Shown here: positions 1 to 8,281 of the stretch, piece by piece
Layout: every line of letters begins with the position of its first letter
Position numbering within the stretch: position 1 is the stretch's first letter
From: Elusimicrobiota bacterium
GTDB taxonomy: Bacteria > Elusimicrobiota > Elusimicrobia > UBA1565 > UBA9628
Reading direction: 5' to 3'
Length of the DNA stretch: 64,000 bases
Assembly (NCBI GenBank): GCA_016194705.1
Contig: JACQAZ010000014.1
Location: 62,001 to 126,000 of the forward strand
Position numbers and translations under genes: made by a program
The notes under the pieces: model-generated
The model's input: only the letters and a program-made list of their open reading frames with translations
Told to the model about the DNA's origin: nothing
Databases searched by the model: none

Positions 1-241
1 GCTTGTCGCTCTGCAGGGCGGACTTCCTCTGGAGCTCAGAGCCGAGCGTGTCGACGGTCGTCTTGCTGCGAAGCTTCGCCTCTTCCTTGTCTCCCTTGAA
101 GTTCAGGAGTTCCGCGACGACCGCGTCGGCCTTCTTCTCGAGCTTGGGGTCGTCCCCCGGCTCGAGGGCCGTCTCGGTGGGCTCCACGAGCCCCAGGTCT
201 TTCTTCACTTCTTCTGCGTCGGCGGTCTTTAGCTGCTCCAC
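1..241 (-). CDS. TelA-family (toxic anion resistance) protein, N-terminal part only
   Basis: The start of a gene that runs off the left edge; about 80 residues are visible. The start is GTG at 241-239, sharing one base with the TAG stop of the preceding gene, with a strong Shine-Dalgarno AGGAGG six bases upstream. The peptide is charged and helical (reads EQLKTADAEEVKKDLGLV early, later VDTLGSELQRKSALQSDK), which resembles the N-terminal part of TelA/YaaN proteins, where a glycine-polar stretch precedes a serine-rich LL-x-P segment. TelA proteins are cytosolic coiled-coil proteins linked to tellurite and membrane stress and commonly neighbour vWA proteins. Last visible gene of a five-gene operon. 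The family call rests on a short fragment plus context. Confidence 0.6.
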   Translation of the reverse strand, partial: MEQLKTADAEEVKKDLGLVEPTETALEPGDDPKLEKKADAVVAELLNFKGDKEEAKLRSKTTVDTLGSELQRKSALQSDK

Positions 242-1086
242 TATGCTCCTCCTTGCTCCCGATTGTATTGGGAGGCCTGCTTTGCCAATTCTTCCATTTC
301 TCCTATCGCGGTGTCCAAGTCAACCGAGGCGCCGGGGAGAGTCCGCAGCTCCGCCAAGGCGGCGCTGAGCTTGTCCATCTGCGTGATCGCGACTTCGTTG
401 CGGCTGACCAGATCGTTGACCTTCTCGAGCGTCTCCTTCACCAGGCGATCGCGCTCCTCCAGCGTCTTGAGCTCTTCCTTGTCGGCCGCGCGCTGCGAGT
501 TTTGAGCTCCCAGGGCTTTGCGCTTTGATGAGATATAGCGCGTGTCGATGGCCGCCACGCTCTGCAGCTGCGCGGCCATGACCGACAGGTTGTCGAGCAC
601 CGAAAGATAGACCTGCTCGGCGGCGCCGAGGTAGCGGCCATAGGTGAGCTCTCCGGTGGAGAGCTTTTCATCGAGGGTCTTCTTGAGAGTCTCGAAGCGC
701 TCGCCGATTTGGGAGAACTGCTGGGCTCCCTGCTCGGCCTGCTCGGCGACCTCGCCCTTGGCCTTGTCCCCGACGCGCTTGAGGGACTTCTCCAGGCCGT
801 CCATCGTCTTGCGCCGCTGCTTGGCGAGGTCTTCGTAGAGCTGCTTGACATGGAGATCGGCCAGGGCGTCGCCGCGCACGAAGTAGTTGTACAGCATGCT
901 TCCCATCCCGAGACCCAAGCCCCCGACGGTCGCGGCGACCGGCAAGGTCGCGGCCCCGAAGAGGCCGACGGCCAGCGCTCCCAGCATGCCGACCCCGGCG
1001 GAGTACATCGTGACGGGATGCTCCAAGGTCGCTTTGAGCACCGCTTTCTTGGTCGCCTCGCGCGAGAAATCGGCCACGTCCGGCAT
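241..1086 (-). CDS. Membrane-anchored coiled-coil protein, XpaC-like partner of TelA
   Basis: 281 aa. Residues about 18-65 form two closely spaced hydrophobic segments rich in Gly/Ala/Val (GVGMLGALAVGLFGAA and a second). The rest is charged helix with heptad-like spacing, ending in an acidic tail. This layout (N-terminal membrane hairpin, cytosolic coiled coil, directly before telA) matches XpaC, which is paired with the TelA homologue YaaN in Bacillus. That comparison is by architecture and context, not clear sequence identity. The ATG at 1086 overlaps the upstream TGA by one base (TGATG), so translation is probably coupled. It may hold the TelA product at the inner membrane; this is inference. 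Confidence 0.6.
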   Translation of the reverse strand: MPDVADFSREATKKAVLKATLEHPVTMYSAGVGMLGALAVGLFGAATLPVAATVGGLGLGMGSMLYNYFVRGDALADLHVKQLYEDLAKQRRKTMDGLEKSLKRVGDKAKGEVAEQAEQGAQQFSQIGERFETLKKTLDEKLSTGELTYGRYLGAAEQVYLSVLDNLSVMAAQLQSVAAIDTRYISSKRKALGAQNSQRAADKEELKTLEERDRLVKETLEKVNDLVSRNEVAITQMDKLSAALAELRTLPGASVDLDTAIGEMEELAKQASQYNREQGGA

Positions 1087-2651
1087 CAGAGGCTCTCCAT
1101 GACCAGATAGAGTTCCACGCGCGGCAGGCGGTAATTGTAGGCCCGGTCGGTCTCGCCGGCGGCTCTGGGAAGCGGCTTGGTCGGGCCCAGCCCGACTCCC
1201 CGAAGGCGAGCCTCGTTGATGCCGTGGGCGACCGTCAAGTAGCGGCGCACCGCGTCGGCTCTTTCCTGGGAGAGCAGCCCGTTGGCGCCGGGATCTCCGT
1301 TCAAGCCCGTATGCCCCTTGATCACGACGCGAAAGGCCGGATAATGCTCGAGGTGCTCCGCCGCTTTGTCGAGTTCCACCTTGCCTTCGGGGCTGAGCTC
1401 GGCCTTCCCGCTTTGGAAGGTGATGGGAAGGACCTTCAGCGTGCCGACTTCCCGGAGCATGTCCCAGCCGTGCGCGTCGAGAGGCGGAAATTCTCGTGCC
1501 AGCGAGGCGGCGCCGGTCCCCGGTTTTCCGGCCGTCCCGAACTGCTCCGAGCCGCCCGATTTCAGGAGGCCCTCGACGAAGGAGCTGTTGAGCAGATGGT
1601 AGGGATCGCCCTGCGGGACGGGGCTTGCGCGGAAGTCCCCGCTTTCGATCAAGATCTGGACCGTGGATTCGATGGTGTCGACGAGACCCTCGTCCCCGGC
1701 CTCGGGGCCCAAGGCCAGTCCGAACCACCGGCCGGCGTTGTCGGCCAGATTCACCCACTCGACGCTGTGGAGCATCGTCTCCACCTGCTTGGTGCTCAGC
1801 CGGGCGGTTTCCTTTAGGTCCGTCGTCAGGCTCTGCTGATCCTGCTGGTAGGCCTTCAGAGTCCGGAAGTAGTTGGCCAGCACGATCTTGACGACCTGGG
1901 GGTCGCGCGCGGCGAAATCCCGGTTGACGAGGAGCACGTCCACGATGAGACGGCGCGTGCTCTCCGTGCCCAACAGCTTGACCACCGAGCCCCGGGAGAT
2001 CGCCCGCGAAACATCGGGCTCCCAGAGCACGGCGGCTTCGACGTCCCCGCGCTCGAGCATCTTGAGAGCGTCCGAGGAGCCCTCCGCCGGGACCCGCCAG
2101 GAGCCCTTGCGGTTGCGCAGGGCCGGGATGTCGAAGTGGACCGCCACGGCCTTGAGAAGGTGTTCGCTCGGAGAGGCCGGGGTGAAGGCGATCTTCAAGC
2201 CCGGACGGTTTTTGAGCTCGTCGATGCTCTTGACCTTCCTCTTGTCCGCGACGATCGCGTCGCCGCCCTTGGACTCGTCGATGACGGCGATGATCGTCCC
2301 CGGAAACTGCTCCGGGGCCCCGTTGATGAGGAAGGAATCCACCGTCGCCACGGCGAAATCGAGCTCCCCGCGGCGCAGCTTCTTCATGCGCCCGGCGGTG
2401 TCGGCGCTGTCGTCGGCGCACTGGAGCAGGTACTTGGCCCCGCGCATGCGCTTCTTCATCTCCGGACTGCAGAGGGGAAAATAGCCGACCCAGTTATCGA
2501 TGCCGACGCGCAGGCTGCCCTTGGTGTCCCGGGCATCCGAGGTCTCGCGCTGGTGTTTTTCCGCAAAGCGCGGCAGCAGGAAGTAGGCGCCGATGAGAAT
2601 CGCCGCTCCCAGAGCCAGAAAGGCGAAGAAGAAGCCGACCTTCCCGTTCAA
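1086..2651 (-). CDS. Periplasmic solute-binding domain fused to OmpA peptidoglycan-binding domain
   Basis: 521 aa. One N-terminal membrane segment (residues 5-27) without an obvious cleavage site suggests an inner-membrane-anchored periplasmic protein. Residues about 45-330 form an ABC-type nitrate/taurine-like substrate-binding fold (SLRVGIDNWVGYFPL near the start, VKSIDELKNRPGLKIAF, WEPDVSRAI). Residues about 400-521 are an OmpA domain (VIKGHTGLNGDPGAN, LSQERADAVRRYL). No permease or ATPase for this binding domain is in the window, so it is more likely a sensor or tether than a transporter. The start is TTG at 2651, overlapping the upstream VWA stop as TTGA. Paralogue of the gene at 3474-5189. 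Confidence 0.85.
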   Translation of the reverse strand: MNGKVGFFFAFLALGAAILIGAYFLLPRFAEKHQRETSDARDTKGSLRVGIDNWVGYFPLCSPEMKKRMRGAKYLLQCADDSADTAGRMKKLRRGELDFAVATVDSFLINGAPEQFPGTIIAVIDESKGGDAIVADKRKVKSIDELKNRPGLKIAFTPASPSEHLLKAVAVHFDIPALRNRKGSWRVPAEGSSDALKMLERGDVEAAVLWEPDVSRAISRGSVVKLLGTESTRRLIVDVLLVNRDFAARDPQVVKIVLANYFRTLKAYQQDQQSLTTDLKETARLSTKQVETMLHSVEWVNLADNAGRWFGLALGPEAGDEGLVDTIESTVQILIESGDFRASPVPQGDPYHLLNSSFVEGLLKSGGSEQFGTAGKPGTGAASLAREFPPLDAHGWDMLREVGTLKVLPITFQSGKAELSPEGKVELDKAAEHLEHYPAFRVVIKGHTGLNGDPGANGLLSQERADAVRRYLTVAHGINEARLRGVGLGPTKPLPRAAGETDRAYNYRLPRVELYLVMESL

Positions 2652-3466
2652 TGGGGACGCTCGCCCCCTTTCGGCGCGGCGAAGCCCGCGACGTCGAATG
2701 TCGCCGACTCGGCGAGCACCTCGCCCAGGCCGGAACGCAGTTCGGCCGGGTTGTCCGCGGTCCTATACACCGTACGCCCGGGCTGATTGAGGCTATGATT
2801 CTTGCCGATGCAGAACCCGATCGTGTGGATCATAACGGGGGAGCGCGCGAGGATTTCGTCGACGACCCCGCGTGGGTCCTCGCCCTGGCCGGCCTCCCCG
2901 TCGGTCACGATCACGAGGTTGTACTCCCCGTAGCCGAGCTGCCGGCGGGCGGCGTCCTCGAGCTTCGAGACCCCGAGTGCGATCGCGCTCTTCAACGGGG
3001 TCCCCCCGGCGGCCGTCACCGAGCGGACTTCCTGAAGGAAGCGGTCTCGGTTGCCGCGCCCGAGAGGCACCCGCTCGGATATCCCCCGGCCGTCGAAGGC
3101 CAAGAGCCCGAGCTGGGCGGAGGCCGGCACGGCCTTGGAAAATTCGGCCAAGGCCTGCTTGGCGGCCTCCATCTTGGTCGCTTGCCCCGAGCACTTGCGG
3201 TCCGCCATGCTGCCCGAGCCGTCCAGGACGACGTAGTAATTGCGCGTCGCGAGATCCTGGTTCAGCTCGACCTTGCCCGGCTCGCCCGCGCCGCGCGGCC
3301 AATCGAATTTCATCAGCCCGGCGGCCGGTCGGCGCCCGCGGGCGGGCGGCGGCGCACCCGTCGCGGGCCCCGGAGATTGGCTGCGGTACCGGACGTACCA
3401 GACTCCCAGGCCGAAGAGCAGCAAGAGCTTGAGACCGTGGTTTTTGCGACCATTTTCCTTGGCCAT
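2648..3466 (-). CDS. Membrane-anchored von Willebrand factor A domain protein
   Basis: 272 aa. A short N-terminal membrane segment (LKLLLLFGLGVWYV) is followed by a Pro-rich linker and a VWA domain from about residue 75. The MIDAS metal site is intact: DGSGSMAD (DxSxS), a Thr in GGTPL and Asp in VIVTDGEAG. The domain probably binds a protein partner in the periplasm through a metal ion. It lies between two solute-binding/OmpA fusions and upstream of telA, a setting known for Ter/TelA-type stress systems where VWA proteins of the TerY type occur. Here the VWA is membrane-linked rather than soluble. The start ATG is 7 bases after the preceding gene, and the stop overlaps the next start (TTGA). 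Confidence 0.88.
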   Translation of the reverse strand: MAKENGRKNHGLKLLLLFGLGVWYVRYRSQSPGPATGAPPPARGRRPAAGLMKFDWPRGAGEPGKVELNQDLATRNYYVVLDGSGSMADRKCSGQATKMEAAKQALAEFSKAVPASAQLGLLAFDGRGISERVPLGRGNRDRFLQEVRSVTAAGGTPLKSAIALGVSKLEDAARRQLGYGEYNLVIVTDGEAGQGEDPRGVVDEILARSPVMIHTIGFCIGKNHSLNQPGRTVYRTADNPAELRSGLGEVLAESATFDVAGFAAPKGGERPH

Positions 3467-3473
3467 TAGATTC

Positions 3474-5189
3474 TCACAGAGGCTTGAAGACCGAGTCTTC
3501 GGCCTCGACCGAGATGATGCGGAACTCGACGCGCATGTTGTCGAGCCAGTCCTTTTCGGTCTTCGGAGCGCACGGGATGCCCGCGCACATGCCGCTGCGA
3601 GGCTGCGAGATGCCGTGGCCCACGATCGCGAACTGGGAAGGGTCGAGGCTGACCCCCTGCGCCTTGGCGTATTTAACGAGGCTGTCCCTCACGGCGTTGG
3701 CCCGCGAGAGGCTGAGGTTCTGCGCCGCCTGCTGCACGCGCTTAAGCACGATCTCGGATTCGTTTTCCTTCACCTTGCGCAGATACCCGAGGGGATCGGA
3801 GTGCCCCTCCACGGTCAGGACCGCGCCGCCGTAGGTCGAGGCGAGATCGATGGCCTTGCGAAAGGAGTCCTCGTATAGACTGACCGGGAAATCCGCTTGG
3901 TTGGGCTTGAAGAAGACCTCGAAGGAGAACAGGCCGCTCTGGCCGAGGGTCCCCTGCTTCTGGCGCTTGGAGACGACTTGGGCGACCTCGGCCCGGTTGA
4001 AATGCGGCGCCGCGGCGGCAGCCGTTTCCTTAAGACCGGTCTTCAATACGGAATAGTCCCAATGCGCGTGCGTCAGGGTCTGCTTTGAGCCGAGCAGTCC
4101 CAGCGGCACCAGACCGCCTTGGATCTCCGAAAGAAGCTTGTCGTAGCGGCGGGGATACTGCGGGGTGGCGAAGAACAAGACGTTGCCGGCATAGCCCGCG
4201 AACTCGGCGTCGCCGTAGAGGCCCTCCGCGTCCTTGGTCGCCTGCGCGCTGTCCATGAGGAGCTGCGCCGAGGCGGTCATCAGCTTCCCGAAGTCCGCGG
4301 ACCGGGCCTGCCGGTCCTTGAACAAGCCCTTCACCTCTTCCTCCGCCTTGAACAGGGAGCGCACGAAGCCTTTCACCGCGTCTCGGTTGTGCTCGAGATA
4401 ATCGGCGCGCACGGCGTACAGATCGGCGATGATCCGGTTGGCGGATTTGGTGGTCAGCAGGATCCTGGCGCCTTTGACCGAATCCTCCGAGCCGGTCCCC
4501 ACCTTCCCGCCCGAGGTCAGGGCCTGGGCGTCCGGGGAGATCACCGTGGCGGCGTCGACGTCCGCCCCGTGAAAGGCGGCGCCCGGGGTCTTGTCGGACC
4601 CGGTGATATCCTTGCACCATTTCAGCTTGACGTCGGCCAAGGTCAGGCCCGCGTCGGAGAGGATCTTGCCCAGATAGTCCACGTGGGGGCCGTAGGCCTG
4701 GACGGCGATGGTCTTGCCCTTGAGATCTCTCGGGGAACCGATCCCCGGCTTGACGACCAAAGCGTCTCCCCCGGCCGACCAGGTGAGCTGATAGACCGCG
4801 ACCGGCTTGGTGCGGGGGTCGCGGTTGGCGGCCTCGGAGGCCATCGCGATCATGCCCGCCGTGCCCCGCAGGTACGGCGACTCGCACTTCAAGTAGGCCT
4901 CGAGCTGTTTTGAAAAGACGTCTTCCCTGACCAGCTTGACGCTGAGGCCCTCCTTGGCGAAGAGGCTTCCCGGGGCCGTGACCGCCGAGCTGCCGTTGGC
5001 GTAGATCGTCGGGATGTCCCCGCCCCAGGTGATGATGGGGACCTGCACCATGGCGGCGGAAGGACAGTCCGAGACCGCCGCGTGGACAGCCGTTGCCAGG
5101 GCGGGAGGAGTCTGCGCTCGCGCGTAGCCGGAGGCGCTCAGCAGCGCAACCGCCGATATGAGCTGATGGCGAAATCCATGAGCTTTCAT
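3474..5189 (-). CDS. Exported solute-binding/OmpA fusion protein, first gene of the TelA operon
   Basis: 571 aa. Starting at ATG 5189 gives a clean signal peptide ending near ASGYARA; an in-frame upstream extension is Arg-rich and unlikely. Residues about 40-340 resemble a NitT/TauT-type substrate-binding protein (VQVPIITWGGDIPTIYANG, DLKGKTIAVQAYGP). Residues about 415-560 are an OmpA-like domain with VEGHSDPLG and LSRANAVRDSL. An AAGGAG Shine-Dalgarno lies about 10 bases before the ATG and a TATATA element just upstream. The protein would sit in the periplasm bound to peptidoglycan, unlike diffusible binding proteins. The C-terminal part carries two extra Cys (GMCAGIPC) that could form a disulfide. 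Confidence 0.85.
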   Translation of the reverse strand: MKAHGFRHQLISAVALLSASGYARAQTPPALATAVHAAVSDCPSAAMVQVPIITWGGDIPTIYANGSSAVTAPGSLFAKEGLSVKLVREDVFSKQLEAYLKCESPYLRGTAGMIAMASEAANRDPRTKPVAVYQLTWSAGGDALVVKPGIGSPRDLKGKTIAVQAYGPHVDYLGKILSDAGLTLADVKLKWCKDITGSDKTPGAAFHGADVDAATVISPDAQALTSGGKVGTGSEDSVKGARILLTTKSANRIIADLYAVRADYLEHNRDAVKGFVRSLFKAEEEVKGLFKDRQARSADFGKLMTASAQLLMDSAQATKDAEGLYGDAEFAGYAGNVLFFATPQYPRRYDKLLSEIQGGLVPLGLLGSKQTLTHAHWDYSVLKTGLKETAAAAAPHFNRAEVAQVVSKRQKQGTLGQSGLFSFEVFFKPNQADFPVSLYEDSFRKAIDLASTYGGAVLTVEGHSDPLGYLRKVKENESEIVLKRVQQAAQNLSLSRANAVRDSLVKYAKAQGVSLDPSQFAIVGHGISQPRSGMCAGIPCAPKTEKDWLDNMRVEFRIISVEAEDSVFKPL

Positions 5190-5306
5190 TTCAATGGGTC
5201 TCCTTATATACAGCCTGAGGCGGGTCGCGGCCCGCCCGGCCATTGTAGGAAATTATCGCGCGTTTGCATCGCAACAAGGAAATATAGGATCATCCTGAAC
5301 CCCCCC

Positions 5307-6326
5307 ATGAAACAGGCGGATGTACAAACGCTCGTCGCGAGGTCTCAGGCCGCCGGCAAGACCTACGCCTTCGATGATGGGCACGACCCGTCTCTGCCGG
5401 CGGGTTTCTGGTTCCAAGAGACGCAGGAGGGCCGCACCTTGTTCCTCATCCTTTACACCCAGGCCTGCATCTGGACCATCTGCCAAGGCTGCAACCTCCC
5501 CGCTTTGGGGAGCAAGGAGCACGTCACCGCCGAGATGATCAAGCGTCAGATCGATCATGTCTTCAGCAAAGTCCTCTCGGGCGACGAGGCGAAGGAACTG
5601 GGCAAGGTCATCCTCTCGAACAACGGCTCCGTGCTCGACGAGCGCACCTTCCCGACCGAGTCCCTCCTCTATTTCGTGCGAGAAATGGTCGCCCGCTGCC
5701 CGAAAGTCACGGTCCTGACCCTCGAGAGCCGCTCGGAGTACATCGACGCCTTCGAGCTCGAGCTCCTTTCGAAGCTCCTCCGGGAGAAGGGGTCGACCGC
5801 GACCATCGAGCTGGCCGTCGGCTTCGAGGCCTTCGACGACAACATCCGGAACAACGTCTTCAAGAAAGGCCTCACGCTCAAGAATTTCGAGCAGACCGTG
5901 GCGCGCGCCGCCGCCCACGGCTTCCGCCTCAAGGCCTATTTCATGCTCAAGCCGGTCGCCGGCATGTCCGAGGAGGAGGCCGTGGCCGACATCGCGCGCG
6001 GCGTGGACTATTTGGACGGGCTGGCCGCGAAGCACAAGGTCGCCATCAACATGCACTTGAACCCGACCTACGTCGCCAAGGGGACGGAGTTGGCGGAGTC
6101 GTTCAAGGCCGGGAGCTACGCCCCGCCGCGGCTGGACTCGCTGCGGCGCGCAGCGCTTGCGGCCAAGGGCCGGAGGATCTCCCTCTACCTCGGCCTTTAC
6201 GACGAGAACAACGCCGTGCCCGGGGGCTCCTTCATCCGCCCGGGCGACGAAGCGCTGCTCGCGCGTCTTGCGCAATTCAACAAGATCCATGATTTTGGAC
6301 TCTTAGAGGAGGCCTCTCCCTCATGA
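5307..6326 (+). CDS. Radical SAM protein (Elp3/MiaB-like fold), C-x4-C-x2-C cluster motif
   Basis: 339 aa. The cluster motif is TQACIWTICQGCNLP, with spacing C-x4-C-x2-C instead of the usual C-x3-C-x2-C. Downstream are features of the radical SAM half-barrel: SNNGSVLDERTFP, VTVLTLESRSEY and the SAM-contact-like AVGFEAFDDNIRNNVF, then KAYFMLKPVAGMSEEEAVAD. These resemble the MiaB/Elp3-like archaeosine-synthase relatives (TIGR01210 type); no substrate can be named. ATG 5307 follows a run of seven C and is the first start giving a normal N-terminus. The stop overlaps the next gene's start by four bases, so radical SAM and AAA products are probably made together. Confidence 0.75.
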   Translation: MKQADVQTLVARSQAAGKTYAFDDGHDPSLPAGFWFQETQEGRTLFLILYTQACIWTICQGCNLPALGSKEHVTAEMIKRQIDHVFSKVLSGDEAKELGKVILSNNGSVLDERTFPTESLLYFVREMVARCPKVTVLTLESRSEYIDAFELELLSKLLREKGSTATIELAVGFEAFDDNIRNNVFKKGLTLKNFEQTVARAAAHGFRLKAYFMLKPVAGMSEEEAVADIARGVDYLDGLAAKHKVAINMHLNPTYVAKGTELAESFKAGSYAPPRLDSLRRAALAAKGRRISLYLGLYDENNAVPGGSFIRPGDEALLARLAQFNKIHDFGLLEEASPS

Positions 6327-7858
6327 ACCTCGCCGACGAACTCGACGTTCTCCTGCGCTCCCGGGCCACTTTGATCGTGCTCATCACCTCCGAGGAGACC
6401 CGCGCCGCGGACCTCGTCCACGGCGTCTGCAAGAAAAAGGGCCGCCCCTGCTACTCCTGGGAGATGGCGGACGGCTTCTCGCTGCTGGGCGACGACGACG
6501 GGGCCGTGCCCTCCGCCGCCGATCCGCTCGCGGCTCTCGAGCATATCCGCAAGGGCCCGGACAAAGCGGTCTACTTGCTGCCCGATTTCCACGACGCTTG
6601 GGTCGACAAGAAGGTCAAGCGCAAACTGCGGACCGTGGTGCAGGAGCTGGTCTTCACCCGCCGCTCGATCGTGGTCACCACCCCCTCGGGAGAGATCCCC
6701 GAGGAACTCAAGGACCGCGCCGTCCTGATCAACATTCCCCTGCCGGACGAAGCCGAGCTCGGCGACGCCCTCGACGAGCTGCTCAAGAACCCCGATCTCA
6801 AGATCTCAATCGAGCCCGCCCGGCGCGAGCGCCTGCTGCGCGCCGCGAGCGGCTTGACCAGCGCCCAAGCGCAGAGGGTCTTCGCCAAGGGCATGGTGAC
6901 CGACGGCGGCCTCACCGACGCGGACGTGGACCTGGTCGTGTCCGAGAAGAAAGAGCTCATCCGCGAGAGCAACGCCCTCGAGTTCTATCCCGCCCAGACG
7001 CTCCCCAAGGACGTCGGGGGCCTCGAAGTCCTCAAAGGCTGGCTCGATTCCCGCGCAGGCGCCTTCGGCCCGGCCGCCAAAAAATACGGCCTTCCCGTTC
7101 CCAAGGGGATCGCGCTCATCGGCATCCCCGGCACCGGCAAGACTCTGTCGGCCAAGATGGTGGGCAGTCTTTGGGGCCTGCCCCTGCTGCGCTTCGACGT
7201 GGGCGCTCTCTTCGGCAGCTTCGTGGGCGAATCCGAGGAGCGGACCCGGAAGGCCCTGCGATTGGCCGAGGCGGTATCGCCGTGCGTCCTCTGGATCGAC
7301 GAGATGGAGAAGGCCCTGGCGCACGGCGGCAACGACTCGGGCACGAGCACGCGGGTCTTCGGGTCCATCCTGACCTGGATGTCCGAGAAGACCGCTCCCT
7401 GCTTCGTGGTGGCCACGGCCAACGACATTTCGGCTCTGCCTCCCGAACTGCTGCGCCGTGGCCGCTTCGACGAGATATTCTTTCTGGATCTCCCGACGAA
7501 GGACGAGCGCAAGGCGATCTTCGCGGTGCACCTCGACAAGCGCGGCCGCAAGTCGGCGGACTACGACCTCAAGGCGCTCGCCGAGGCCTCCGCCGGCTAC
7601 GTCGGCGCCGAGCTCGAGCAGGCGGTGACCGACGCGATGTACGCCGCCTTCGCCGAGAAGAGGGAGTTCGAAACGAAGGACGTTCTAGGGGCCCTCAAGC
7701 GGCTCGTGCCCCTGTCGGTCTCCCAGCGCGAGCGGGTGGCCGACCTGAGGTCGTGGCTGTTGGAAGGCCGCGCCCAGTCGGCCTCCTTCGCGCAGGCCGA
7801 CGACGCCAAGGACGCCTTCGTCGAGCCGCCGGCGGAAAAAAAGAAGAGCTCCCGATAG
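6323..7858 (+). CDS. AAA+ ATPase, Ycf46-like
   Basis: 511 aa. The N-terminal ~220 residues form the regulatory domain typical of Ycf46 proteins ([17 protein letters not shown]; later [18 protein letters not shown]), followed by an AAA module: Walker A GIPGTGKT, Walker [13 protein letters not shown], sensor-1 [16 protein letters not shown] and arginine-finger region RRGRFDEIF. The C-terminal lid contains [18 protein letters not shown]. Ycf46 proteins are known from plastids and cyanobacteria, where they are tied to CO2/photosynthesis regulation; in a heterotroph the role is unknown. ATGA overlap with the radical SAM gene suggests a shared process. The C-terminus is Lys-rich. Confidence 0.88.
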   Translation: MNLADELDVLLRSRATLIVLITSEETRAADLVHGVCKKKGRPCYSWEMADGFSLLGDDDGAVPSAADPLAALEHIRKGPDKAVYLLPDFHDAWVDKKVKRKLRTVVQELVFTRRSIVVTTPSGEIPEELKDRAVLINIPLPDEAELGDALDELLKNPDLKISIEPARRERLLRAASGLTSAQAQRVFAKGMVTDGGLTDADVDLVVSEKKELIRESNALEFYPAQTLPKDVGGLEVLKGWLDSRAGAFGPAAKKYGLPVPKGIALIGIPGTGKTLSAKMVGSLWGLPLLRFDVGALFGSFVGESEERTRKALRLAEAVSPCVLWIDEMEKALAHGGNDSGTSTRVFGSILTWMSEKTAPCFVVATANDISALPPELLRRGRFDEIFFLDLPTKDERKAIFAVHLDKRGRKSADYDLKALAEASAGYVGAELEQAVTDAMYAAFAEKREFETKDVLGALKRLVPLSVSQRERVADLRSWLLEGRAQSASFAQADDAKDAFVEPPAEKKKSSR

Positions 7859-7870
7859 AGTGCAAGCGCC

Positions 7871-8281
7871 TCAGCGCGCCGGCGACGCGCCCCGGAGCGT
7901 GTGCCCGGCGGCGCACAGCGCCGAGCGCGCGGCCGCAAAGCGCGCGGCCGGAATCAGCAGCCAATCGGTGTCATAGGTCGAGATCACAAAGACGGGGACC
8001 TTGGCCGCTGCGAGCGCGCCGCACAAGCCCGCGAGCAGCCCGACGGTCGTCATCGGGATCACGCCCTTGATCCCGAGCGCGACCCTTTCTCGCTCCTGCG
8101 GCACTTCCGCCGGCACATTCCCCTGCGCGCAGACGATCGAGAGCTCGCTCGGCGTTCGCGAGATCGTGACGAAGCTCCCGCGCGCCCAGCGCGGAACCGG
8201 CGCGTCGGGAGCAAGCCGCGCTATCGCCAGGCGTTCACCGTGGACGCGGAAGACACAGCGCCGCGGGCGCGACCTGGTCAG
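7871..8281 (-). CDS. ACT-domain protein with apparent CTG start
   Basis: 136 aa if it starts at CTG 8281-8279. The protein matches small tandem ACT (ACT_7-type) proteins throughout: RLAIARLAPDAPVPRWA, then TISRTPSELSIVC, and at the end VFVISTYDTDWLLIP. These motifs begin well upstream of the first GTG (8116), so that GTG cannot be the true start. Between 8281 and 8117 there is no ATG, GTG or TTG in frame. The CTG overlaps the ankyrin gene's TGA as CTGA, exactly like the ATGA junctions elsewhere here, so CTG initiation by translational coupling is the simplest reading. Such proteins probably bind an amino acid; no catalytic domain is attached. Confidence 0.72.
   Translation of the reverse strand: MTRSRPRRCVFRVHGERLAIARLAPDAPVPRWARGSFVTISRTPSELSIVCAQGNVPAEVPQERERVALGIKGVIPMTTVGLLAGLCGALAAAKVPVFVISTYDTDWLLIPAARFAAARSALCAAGHTLRGASPAR

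Noticed and set aside
8114..8116. GTG as start of the ACT-domain protein
   Set aside because: It would remove about 55 residues that match the family.
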